NCBI GenBank assembly: GCA_004151065.3
Contig: NWUY0300066718.1
Span: 1-20,850, forward strand
Direction: 5' to 3'
Source: Larix sibirica
Lineage: Eukaryota > Streptophyta > Pinopsida > Pinales > Pinaceae
Length of the DNA: 20,850 nt
Below are positions 10,441-18,100 of the stretch, in pieces. The position numbers were made by a program, and so were the translations under genes. Each line of letters starts with the position of its first letter. The first letter of the stretch is position 1. The notes below the pieces were generated by a model. The model had not been told where the DNA came from and searched no databases. It saw nothing but the letters and a program-made list of their open reading frames with translations.

Positions 10441-11065
10441 TGGATTTTTACAAATATTTTGAAAAAAGAAAAAAAATTAACAGGAAACTACATTATTGAT
10501 CTTAATAAAAAAAGTTAATATTTGAACTGCTAATTAAAAATATATAAGAAAATTTATATATTTAAAAAAAAATTTAAAATATTTAAATATATGGAAGAAG
10601 AAAAAGATAAATCGAGAAATATTAATTGTGTACTCACTAATATATTTAAAAAAAGATTATCAAAAAATTATATCATTAAGATGTACATTCAACTCAATTG
10701 GGAAAAAATGATTTATTTTTTCCCTGGGAAAAAAATGAATATATTAAAAAATTCCAAAATTTAAGTATTAAAGTAAATCAAAGAAGTTTTAAGAAGAAGT
10801 ACGTAAAAACATAAGACGACGTATACTATGGACTCCATATATTAGTCCAAATTTTGGATTAACTATTATTTTTGTGAAATGGAGTTTGAGTATATGAAGA
10901 TCTTTAAAAATTACAATCGCTTTTGTTTAATGTGTGGAATATCATTTATTATGGAAGAATATCAGGTAACTAGAAATGCAAATACATAAATTAAAGAGTG
11001 AACTAGGACATTATAAAATGGATAATAGATCATTATAGTTTGAGATTAATAAGGGGAATTATTTT
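10441..11065. other. Very AT-rich intergenic stretch
   Basis: Long A and T runs dominate and no coding or RNA signal is visible. The first 30 bases include the candidate 3' target-site duplication of the LINE. Confidence 0.5.
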
Positions 11066-11510
11066 TATGAGTTAAAACACAGAAAGAGAATCTTCGCCTA
11101 AAAATCAAAATCAAAAGTTAGACCAAGCTAATCAAGGTTTTGACAATAAATTATTAGACAATGATGAAGAAATATCACGCTTAAAAAATCATAGTGAAAA
11201 TGTACTAACAAAAATTTGGAAGTCAAAGGACAAAAAGCAAGATGATAAAAATTTAGAACAATCAAGGTCTTGAAAAGAAATTATTCGAAAAATAATGAAG
11301 ACAAATCCCGCCTAAGAAACTTTAACCAAAGATTGCTTGATCAAATTCAAAGATTAAGGGACAACAAAATGGAGATTTTAGAATAAAAAAATAAAGATGG
11401 CAAGTCAAATAATAAGGAAGAACTCTTATGTTTAAGGCGACATAATCAAGACTTACTTACAAAAATTAAAAAACTAAAGCATGATAAGAAATCTTTAAAA
11501 GAATAATTAG
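11066..11510 (+). pseudogene. Decayed coiled-coil coding region, three internal repeats
   Basis: With a few stops and frameshifts ignored, this translates to a Lys/Glu/Asn/Leu-rich coiled coil built of three diverged units. They start at about 11166 (EEISRLKNHSENVLTKI), 11297 (EDKSRLRNFNQRLLDQIQRL) and 11417 (EELLCLRRHNQDLLTKIKKL), a period of 120-131 bp. Conservation of Leu and hydrophobic positions across the units shows that it was once coding. Stops occur in each unit. It lies about 0.6 kb upstream of a retroelement-like 3' junction, so a gag- or accessory-protein origin is likely, but I cannot name the family. Confidence 0.5.
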
Positions 11511-12090
11511 GTCGCAAAGGATCATTAGTTGGCAAAGGAACGATAATTGGCCCAATAAGTTATCAGACACTCAAATTAAGACATCGGAAAAGGAAACCAA
11601 TATAGAGTCAATCGATAATCAAATTTAGAAGAATTCTTATAGTGACAAATCACTACAAACATCTAGAGAAGATGGTTCCAAGGAACAATCATAAAATATT
11701 AGGATGCACTGTCATCATCCAAATCACAAGAATCGATATGGAAAACAACAGTATCAAAATATATATAAACAATATTTTTCTTTTAGACAGATGAACTACA
11801 AATGTGAAAAATAAGAGATACAAAACCGATAACTTGTGTGGAAGTGGAAAATTAGATGTTATATCCAAATGGTCAGTCAATAAAAAGTTCCAGTGAAGAT
11901 CAACTTGGGGTGGATCAATTCACAATCAATGCAACAAATTTACTTGGGAATTCGTAAATCATAGATCATCTTGTTTCGTCTAGTGTCACAGTTACAAGCA
12001 TAAAAAATCTTGAGAAGACATTGTGAACCAGAACAAGAGTTAAAGGGAAGTTTTTCAATAATAATGCTTCGAGGACAAAGCATTTTTAAG
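11511..12090 (+). pseudogene. Probable continuation of the same relic ORF
   Basis: Short open blocks continue on the + strand. The one around 11878-11958 (SIKSSSEDQLGVDQFTINAT) is in the same frame as a stretch at about 11975-12025. The block ends with a basic, Asn/Ser/Arg-rich tail just before a TAA at about 12087. Stops are frequent. No protease, RT or integrase motif is recognisable, so the assignment to a retroelement rests on the 3' junction only. Confidence 0.3.
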
Positions 12091-12125
12091 GAGAAAGCAT
12101 TGTAATATATATATATATAAGGGAC
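12062..12125 (+). promoter_or_regulatory. Retroelement 3' junction with purine tract and strong TATA
   Basis: The sequence CTTCGAGGACAAAGCATTTT followed by AAGGAGAAAG is the kind of ORF end plus polypurine tract that precedes the 3' LTR of plant Ty3-type elements (or the promoter of plant pararetrovirus-like elements). TG (12101) follows at once, then a long TATATATA tract ending in TATAAGGG (to 12123). No matching second LTR or primer-binding site is visible in the window, so the class of element stays open. Confidence 0.35.
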
Positions 12126-12546
12126 ACATCCCTTCTTGAACCATTGCTATAAGTGCCTTTAGGATTTGTATTTATATAGCATTATCATTGTATCTTCAAT
12201 CATCTCATCATTTCATATTATGGATTATTTTATCATGTTGACATATCTATTTTAAATATTCTTTGTATGAACCAGATTGGTTCGTCTCAAGGCCTCTCGA
12301 TATTGACAAACTCAACCTACTGTAAGGCTAAATGAGAAGAGGCGGAAATGTTATCATGAGCTTAAATCCTAGTTAAACCGTCATAACTTTTCACTTTCAT
12401 GAAGAAATATGAAAAGAATACAAAGATAAAAGGGTTTCCCTTTTGTCATGTGCAAATATGCAGCTCTATCTCCTTAGTCTAACTCTCTTTTTTATTAGAT
12501 TTTCTTTGTGATTTTTGCTAATATATAAATAAATTAAAATCAACAT
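12126..12546. other. Possible LTR/leader-like sequence, no gene
   Basis: The region just after the TATA tract is T-rich with ATC/CATT runs, as in many plant LTR R-U5 segments. ATTTTATCA at about 12228-12236 is followed by a sequence only weakly like a Met-tRNA primer-binding site (7 of 12 positions by eye). No coding signal. Confidence 0.25.
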
Positions 12547-12630
12547 AGATCCGAGTCTAAGATGGATTTATATTGGTCTTAATTTATTTTTTATGAGATG
12601 ACATGGATTTTTGCATTGAGAGTAGCGAGG

Positions 12631-12665
12631 TGCTCTACAACCCAGTATGGGGGAGATGTTGTCAC
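12631..12665 (+). other. Polypurine-tract/LTR-start-like motif, copy 1
   Basis: TATGGGGGAGATGTTGTCAC has the layout GGGGGAGA-TG typical of the polypurine tract and first bases of a plant LTR retrotransposon 3' LTR. A related copy lies at 18042-18075, with all observed differences being transitions. A near-palindrome (TAATGTAACGTAACATTA) follows directly. Confidence 0.4.
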
Positions 12666-12693
12666 GTAATGTAACGTAACATTATGTTACCAA

Positions 12694-12803
12694 AAATAAA
12701 AAGTAATTAAAAAATTCATGTCGGCTCATAAAATAAAAAATTAAAACCAAATAAAAAGTAATTAAAAAATCCATGTTGGCTCATAAAATAAAATAAAAAT
12801 CTA
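12694..12803. repeat. 55-bp tandem duplication
   Basis: AAATAAAAAGTAATTAAAAA followed by a CATGTCGGCTCATAAAATAAA block starts at 12694 and is repeated from 12749 with a CATGTTGGCTCATAAAATAAA block. There are only a few substitutions. Confidence 0.85.
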
Positions 12804-12821
12804 TGAGGTGTCAAATTACTC

Positions 12822-12936
12822 TATCAAGCACCGAGAGGCATCAAATTTCTTGAGGTGAAATTTTTTCTGGACGTGTAAAAAATTAAGATTAAAAACATTA
12901 TGCCTCAAGAAATTGGATCCCTCTCGGTGCTTGATA
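12822..12936. repeat. 34-bp inverted repeat with 47-nt loop
   Basis: The left arm (12822-12855, starting TATCAAGCACCGAGAGG) and right arm (12903-12936, ending CCTCTCGGTGCTTGATA) pair over 34 positions with two mismatches. The loop is 12856-12902. An inverted insertion/duplication or a foldback element would explain it. The right arm runs straight into the second 38-bp direct repeat. Confidence 0.9.
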
Positions 12937-12956
12937 GATCCGGGTTTAAGATGGAT

Positions 12957-13286
12957 CTATGCTGGTGTAATTAGAGGGGTTCTTTCCACTAGCTGATTGC
13001 CAAACGTTTTGTACATTGCCCAACTGCCAAAATCTCTTGTCATGAGGCAATGAACATAGCTCGAGAGTCCATCTACTTCCACCCCAAGTTTCCACTCCTT
13101 TGGTCTTTTCACAAATACTTTATTCCACTTTCGGCACACTCCATATTCATTCCATTCCACTACCACTACATATTGAAAAATAAATGAAAGAAGAAAGAGT
13201 TTATTGATATAGCCCCTACCAAAAAGAATAAAACAAAGATGGCCTCCATTTATCAAGGTTAAGACATGTTTTGTGCTCGGGTTCAA
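12957..13286 (-). CDS. Hypothetical 109-residue open frame, unrecognised
   Basis: This minus-strand frame begins MNPSTKHVLTLINGG and contains a YVVVVEWNEYGVCRKWNKVF segment. It has fairly even amino-acid use, Trp-rich, without low complexity. I recognise no domain. Its last codons run into the repeat at 12936-12973, so the C-terminus may be read-through into repeat DNA. Length alone does not exclude chance. It could also be part of a decayed exon. Confidence 0.2.
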   Translation of the reverse strand: MNPSTKHVLTLINGGHLCFILFGRGYINKLFLLSFIFQYVVVVEWNEYGVCRKWNKVFVKRPKEWKLGVEVDGLSSYVHCLMTRDFGSWAMYKTFGNQLVERTPLITPA

Positions 13287-13384
13287 CGACTATGAGTTTA
13301 GATACAATTTAGCATTAGATTTGTACACACAAATTTCAAAATTACAAAAATATCTATTTATCTATCTATATCTCTTTATACATG

Positions 13385-13640
13385 TCCATTGGGTTTTGCT
13401 CAATTGGTTGTGAGGAAAAGTTGTTACCCTCCCCACCCAAATTCAAATCTCACTTTGTGACATCTATGTTCTAAGCCTATTGTTGATGAGCTATACATAA
13501 TCTAGTCATGAGTTGTTGACCTGACCTTGTGCCTAAAAGAGTCTAGGGTTTACTCTAGTATCCTCCTTGGAATGGGAGGAAGTTCATGGGAGGTTTTGCT
13601 TGAGATATATTGCATAGAGCAAAAAATATATATTTTTCCA
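13385..13640 (+). mobile_element. tRNA-derived SINE
   Basis: An RNA polymerase III A box (TTGCTCAATTGG, 13396-13407; consensus TRGYNNARNNGG with one mismatch) is followed 33 nt later by a B-box-like AATTCAAATCT (13440-13450; 8 of 11 to GGTTCRANTCC). This is the tRNA arrangement, but the flanking sequence cannot fold into a full tRNA cloverleaf by eye. A unique body of about 150 bp and an A/T-rich tail (from about 13620) follow, as in plant SINEs. Target-site duplications are not clear. Confidence 0.6.
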
Positions 13641-14847
13641 TTAAAAAAACATTAATAATTGAAATGGTGATTTTTTCTTTAAATTGGTCTTAAGATTTGC
13701 GTTGAAATTCAATAAACTTATCATATTTCAACATTTTTTGTAGATTTGCTGAATTTCGAATCTCATCATTAGCCTTGTAACTTAGGACACGACTGTCAAA
13801 ATAATTGTCTTTGCATATCGAAACTATGAAAGGAATATTTTGTGTAGATAATATAAGATAAGTTAATGTTATTAATGTCCAATTGTGACCATTGAAGTAG
13901 TAGGTCAATGGGGGACAGCAAAATACAATGATATTGATACAAAGCGGGAGCACAAAATGGCTTTGATAAAGAGAAACAAAATGCATAAAATAAAGTGTTG
14001 ATCAAAGCTAAAACACGAAAACAAAACTCCAGAAGTGGAGAGTAGATATGAAAGGATGATGCACAAAGAGCATGGATCTAGAATCTGGAGAGCCCAAGAA
14101 GACAGTGTATCAGGGACCATGAGAGCTAGCACTCCTAACATCCAAGGCCTAGTGGAGAAAACTTTGGAATAGAAGACTGTCCAGAGGAGGACCTAGAGGA
14201 GGATCTGGATTGTGTATTGTGCTACTGCATGGAAGAGGCCGACCTCCATTTGAATTGGGTTACATTTGGCAATGTTGTGGGTAGTCTGAACCAATGTTTA
14301 AAACTCAGACTTGGACTTGGAATCAGCCAAGGGTCAATTCAGATTCGGCCATGACAATGACCGGTTTGAATTTAGTGTTTCAGTTTACTAAAAAATACAT
14401 AAAAGATAAAAAAAATTGATGGAAAAAAATATTTTAAAGGTTCCAAACCATTAGAGAAAATATGCAAAGTCTGCTCATATACCTTGTGAGGATGAATATA
14501 TTAAAATGGCACCAAGTGCATTACATATGAGGTACAAGATCATCCTCTGGCATGTCTATATTTTAGCAGGTCTATATTTCCCAGGTGGCATGTAGTCAAA
14601 GAATAGGGTGACATGTGGTGCCTTTTGATGGTTTAGTGGACTTGTCTTCGGTTCGATGCAGTTCAGTTAACTGGAATTCTGAAAACTGCTAACTCTTCTG
14701 AATTTTGAAGGGGATGTGAAATTCTATTTTCATCATATGAGGTCCGATGAGGATGGAACCCCTCTCAAACGTCCTGAAAATTTCTTTATTTTTTCGTTTT
14801 TACCCTTTTACTTATATTATCATAAAGTTAGCTTGTGTCACTATCAA
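13641..14847. other. Intergenic, no gene recognised
   Basis: Overlapping minus-strand open frames (13690-14141) are hydrophobic, in three frames at once, and show no family signature. The part from about 14290 on contains ACTCAGACTTGGACTTGG-type sequence reminiscent of dispersed plant repeats. I could not define its ends. Confidence 0.35.
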
Positions 14848-14951
14848 GCAAGTTGTTTTTAACCCCAAATAGTGCTACAATTTGTAGGAATCCTACAAAG
14901 CAAGTTGTTATTAACCCCAAATAGTGCTACAATTTGTAGGAATGTACAAAG
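14848..14951. repeat. 52-bp tandem duplication with palindromic junction
   Basis: GCAAGTTGTTTTTAACCCCA (14848) is repeated as GCAAGTTGTTATTAACCCCA (14900). The rest of both units is nearly identical (AATAGTGCTACAATTTGTAG). The junction TTTGTAGGAATCCTACAAA (14881-14899) is an inverted repeat with 9-bp arms. Confidence 0.9.
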
Positions 14952-16152
14952 CATGTTGACTTAGCAATGAAGCAGGTTTAGAGACTTACGGTTTAGGTTT
15001 TAGGGTCAAATTAAAAAAAAATGAATTAAAGTGTCACATGTGCGCACTGGCCAATCCCACATTGTCTCGGATGAGTTGACTGATTTGGTACTGAACTGGC
15101 CATGTCAGACATTGACTTGATTGGCTCCATACCAAACCGGTTTAAGGGCCCAGTCAATAAGTTACATGACAAGTTGGTCTGAACCATCTACAAAACTGTC
15201 AAACTCGAAATTTAAGGGAGCTGCCAGAACATCCGTGATAAACAATGGATACTGGATAGGGATCATACTCCGACAGTCACAATTCTGAGCACACGAGAAT
15301 AATAAATCGCAGCAGCAAAGTGCATATTAAGGTTAAGAATCCAAAAGTTGTCTCGATAGAAAGGGTTTGAGCCTGTTTGAAGGATTTAGCCAAACCTACT
15401 GGAAGTGCACCAGGCTGAGACAGATGAAGAAAAGCTCCAGTACCTGACAGGATAGAAAATCCTGTAGACTTTACTCCTACAGTAGCTACACAGCCAAAAA
15501 GGGCACACTTGAGCCATCTGGAGGAATATCTGCTGCTTTTGTTGAAGATGCAGCAGCTATTTTCAGGTCCGCAATCCTATCAGTGGGTTCTGGAAGGGGC
15601 AGATGTGCCATTTGAGAGAATGAAACTGTAGGAGGTGGCTAGGGAAGATCCCTAGCCCTTTCCAGAAGTGATCCTCAGAGCATGATCTTTCTCTCTGCAA
15701 CTTTATACTGTGTGCACATATTTTAATACAAAAGCAGAGAGCCTGATAAATTTAGATTTTGAAAATTAATTTCTTGTTTGAAGTTCTGAATCAAATGTTC
15801 CAATATTTTGTGAATTCACTTCGTATTTCTAAATTTAATGTGTTTTTGGCTCCAGATATCCACATAAACTCCGTTGTTTAAATCATTGTGGGATATGGAA
15901 TCTTTTACTTCATGTCTTAGCATTATTGCAAATGAATACCTAATCTGAATCAGTGAGAAGCACTAGATAGGAATTTTATGCTATCCTATTCAAGAAGTCG
16001 ACGCATCTGACTTTCAGTGCAAACTATTGTGTATTGTTTGTTGAACATACTATCGAGTTTTATTGATATTTCATTCTATATGAAGTTCATATGGCGCGTC
16101 CAATCTTTAGAAGGCCTTGTTTCTATGATGAAACGAAATTTCTTCTTTTCAG
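14952..16152. other. Probably intron/intergenic DNA upstream of DUF632 microexon
   Basis: No DUF632 coding exon is found here, so the end of this stretch is presumably intron. It contains a 9-bp-arm hairpin (15637-15657), a CTCTCTGC/GCAGAGAG inverted pair (15691-15698 with 15734-15741), and an ATG-less open run from about 15427 to a TAG at about 15630 that encodes a Leu/Gln-rich stretch I cannot assign. The last 12 bases before the microexon are pyrimidine-rich, as at a strong acceptor. Confidence 0.4.
15637..15657. repeat. Perfect 9-bp inverted repeat, 3-nt loop
   Basis: GGCTAGGGA and TCCCTAGCC pair fully around AGA. No T-run follows, and it is in presumed intron or intergenic DNA, so I assign no function. 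Confidence 0.7.
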
Positions 16153-16167
16153 CTTTATGAAGTCATG
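16153..16167 (+). CDS. 15-nt microexon of DUF632 gene
   Basis: CTTTATGAAGTCATG is bounded by a strong acceptor (TTCTTCTTTTCAG, ending 16152) and a donor (GTAAAG from 16168). Read as xxC-TTT-ATG-AAG-TCA-TG and spliced to the G at 16388, it gives FMKSW joined to MEKMWESMFDCH. DUF632 proteins have a Gly followed by a Phe/Leu-Met/Thr-x-x-W/M-rich helix at this place, so the frame and residues both fit. The preceding exon should end in two bases that complete a codon with C (Gly GGC would match the family) but is not visible. The alternative frame (LYEVM) does not join the next exon in frame. Confidence 0.6.
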
Positions 16168-16387
16168 GTAAAGATCTCATGGTACTAATATGGTTCGAGT
16201 TCACTGCCTTTTTTTGCATATAGAAATATGATTGATTGATGTGGAGCAAAAACCATTTCTGTGAATCTTTAATATCCTTTTTACAGTTTGACCTAATTAT
16301 AATTTAACTATCTACTGAAGAAGCTTTAAAGGCTCTGGATTGCTATCAAATGTCTTTCCGTTTTTCTAATGTTCTTTTCTTGTTCAG

Positions 16388-17186
16388 GATGGAAAAAATG
16401 TGGGAAAGTATGTTCGATTGCCATCGTCAGCAGGAGAAAATTGTTACGGACCTGAGATTTGATACTTCAAATGCTCCAGAGGAAACCACCAAGCAGCATC
16501 TGAATAGGACAACGCAACTGTATAATGTTGCCAATGAATGGTATACACAGTCTGATAAGCTGTTCATACATCAAAAACAGTATATTGGTGCATTGAATAA
16601 TTGGTTGCGCTTGAACCTTATCCCTATAGAGAGTAATTTGAAGGAGAAAGTATCCTCTCCTCCTAAATCCGTGGTTCCTCCCATACATGATCTTTTACAA
16701 GCATGGCATAGCCATCTGGATCAGTTGCCATTTACTGTAGCACTACAAGGAATAAAGAGCTTTGCTGCTATTATTTCTAAGATCAGTGGAAAGCAGCTGG
16801 AAGAATTGAAGCAGAAGAAAGTGTACGAGGAAGCTCAAGCCGAACTTGAAAGGAAAAGAAAAGCCTATAGAGAATTTGAGCTAAGGTATTCACCAGAGAT
16901 TAAGGGTTCTGAAGAGAATGATGGTGCGCAAACAGAAGCAAATAATAAGGATCCTTTAACGGAAAGGAAACTTGCTCTTGAAATCTTAGAAAAGAGAGTC
17001 CAGGAAGAGTCTGAAAAGCACAAAAGAATTTGCAAGTTAACTAGAGACATATCTCTTAAGAGTCTTGAAACTGGCTTACCTGCTCTTTTTCATGCGTTGG
17101 TGGGTCTTTCCCGCAATTGTTTTGAGATATACAGAGAGTTGCATGTAATAACATCAAATTACAAGTCCTTGGAAAAAGATCAGTAA
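16388..17186 (+). CDS. DUF632-domain protein (NRG2/bZIP-like family), terminal exon
   Basis: After an acceptor (TTCTTGTTCAG, ending 16387), one base completes a Trp codon with the microexon, and 265 further residues run from MEKMWESMFDCH to a TAA at 17184. An ATG at 16350 also opens this frame but its 13 codons are the intron end, so I reject it as the start. The sequence matches the C-terminal part of DUF632: the helix around residues 1-20, the YIGALNNWLRLNL motif (about 66-78), the HDLLQAWHSHLDQLP segment, a first coiled coil (about 136-168), an acidic spacer, and a second helix ending in ALFHALVGLSRNCFEIYRELH. Family members (Arabidopsis NRG2 is one) carry DUF630 plus DUF632 and act in nitrate signalling or plasma-membrane/nuclear roles. 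The role of this member is unknown. The exon is intact amid decayed transposons, which implies selection. Confidence 0.9.
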
Positions 17187-17480
17187 AGGTGCAACTTGTA
17201 ATTCATACAGTATCAGTTCTATTTGGGTTGGTTAGTGCAGAATTCTCCCATTTACTGTGATTTATTTGTAGTGTCTAGAGATGTAAACAGATTTGTCAAA
17301 GGTATCGGTGACCTCCGGTCAAAGACTTAATTATCCCTGTTTGTAAAATCTGTAATTTTAGATCAATCGAAATTGTAGGAATTAAGGTGGTTGTAAACTA
17401 GTACAACTCTTTCAGGCCATCTATGGGTAAATATGGCGACTGTATTTTCATGAATATAATGTCAGTATCCCAGATTTATC
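17187..17480 (+). other. Probable 3' UTR or last intron of the DUF632 gene
   Basis: AT-rich, with TGTAAA- and TTTGTA-type elements and AATATAATG near 17452, as in plant 3' UTRs. No defined cleavage site can be assigned. If the alternative donor at 17183 is used, this stretch is intron instead. Confidence 0.4.
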
Positions 17481-17523
17481 ATTCTTAATTGATGTTCATG
17501 CTGATAGAACTTTCTAATTGCAG

Positions 17524-17578
17524 AATTGATGCTCTTGCTGATAAGCTATCTGATGGCAGCTTATCAAATACAGTGTGA
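17524..17578 (+). CDS. Candidate alternative last exon of the DUF632 gene
   Basis: GTAAAG at 17183-17188 overlaps the terminal CAG-TAA of the main exon and could act as donor (exon end ...GATCA, 17182). An acceptor-like TTTCTAATTGCAG ends at 17523. Joined, CA+A keeps Gln and then reads in frame IDALADKLSDGSLSNTV to a TGA at 17576. The product is charged and helix-like, a plausible extension of the preceding coiled coil. The 341-bp intron is of normal plant size. This could be chance: only one frame in three would fit and 17 codons is short. Confidence 0.3.
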
Positions 17579-18041
17579 ATACGTAGTTACATGGGTATGA
17601 CATCTAAATATATTCAAGGAAATTAGTTTCATGTTCGAGATTGAAAAATCTGTCAGTTCTGGTCATGTACTCGAACTACAAGGTTTGGATATCCGAAGAA
17701 ATAAATAGAACATGAGCATCTACCCCGGCGCTGAGTGTTATAGGGGTATGACTAAACCACAATTTGGGATTGGAGAAGGCATGGCAAATAGGCATGAAGA
17801 AGCAGCATCTATATTAAGCTCGTTGTGTTTCTTTAGAACTAAATCATATCTTGCTTGTTTCATTAGGTTTATATTACTCTTTTTTAACCCCCTCGTCTGA
17901 AAACTTGTCTATGCAGTTTGCAAATTTATATTGTATATTGCAACGAGGCAAATTTTGTCTTTAGGTGGTTTGAATTGGAATTTGGAATGGTAATTTTCTT
18001 AGTTTGGATTTGAACGTGATGTATACATTATTTTGCTTTTG
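17579..18041. other. Intergenic, no gene recognised
   Basis: The short open frame at 17712-17900 has no recognisable domain and ends in hydrophobic, T-rich sequence. From about 17950 the text becomes similar in style to retroelement ends and leads into the motif at 18042. Confidence 0.35.
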
Positions 18042-18075
18042 TGCTCTACAGTTCAGTATAGGGGAGATGCTGTCA
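18042..18075 (+). other. Polypurine-tract/LTR-start-like motif, copy 2
   Basis: TGCTCTACAGTTCAGTATAG followed by GGGAGATGCTGTCA is homologous to 12631-12664 in the same orientation. The differences I see are transitions only. Two undetermined bases follow at 18083-18084, so the right side may be misassembled. Confidence 0.4.
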
Positions 18076-18100
18076 TTGCACCNNAAAGTTATGAAATAGT

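Larger units (their letters stand above)
12547..12973. repeat. 38-bp imperfect direct repeats, 389 bp apart
   Basis: AGATCCGAGTCTAAGATGGA at 12547 and AGATCCGGGTTTAAGATGGA at 12936 head two 38-bp copies (ends near 12584 and 12973). They flank a polypurine-like motif, a 55-bp duplication and a hairpin. They could be short terminal repeats of a decayed retroelement, or a duplicated insertion. Confidence 0.5.

Noticed and set aside
13396-13450. Functional tRNA gene at the A and B boxes
   Set aside because: No acceptor stem or anticodon arm pairing is evident, the B box is decayed, and the sequence continues into a SINE-like body.
13690-14141. Three overlapping hydrophobic minus-strand frames
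   Set aside because: Three frames open at once in AT-rich DNA give Leu/Phe/Ile-rich translations by composition. No conserved motif.
14290-15210. Possible large inverted-repeat DNA transposon (CCGGTTT blocks at both sides)
   Set aside because: Only a short CCGGTTT match could be aligned between the two sides. No consistent terminal inverted repeats were found.
15427-15632. ATG-less open run with a Leu/Gln-rich translation
   Set aside because: No family match, no start codon and no convincing splice borders. Length is within chance for this window.
16153-16167. Microexon read as LYEVM (like the KLYEEVK motif of DUF632)
   Set aside because: That motif lies a whole exon earlier in the family, and this frame does not join the next exon in phase. 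The FMKSW frame fits both position and phase.
16350-16388. ATG at 16350 as the start of the DUF632 protein
   Set aside because: The 13 codons before GATGG are a pyrimidine-rich intron end with a clear TTCTTGTTCAG acceptor. DUF632 is a C-terminal domain preceded by several hundred residues.
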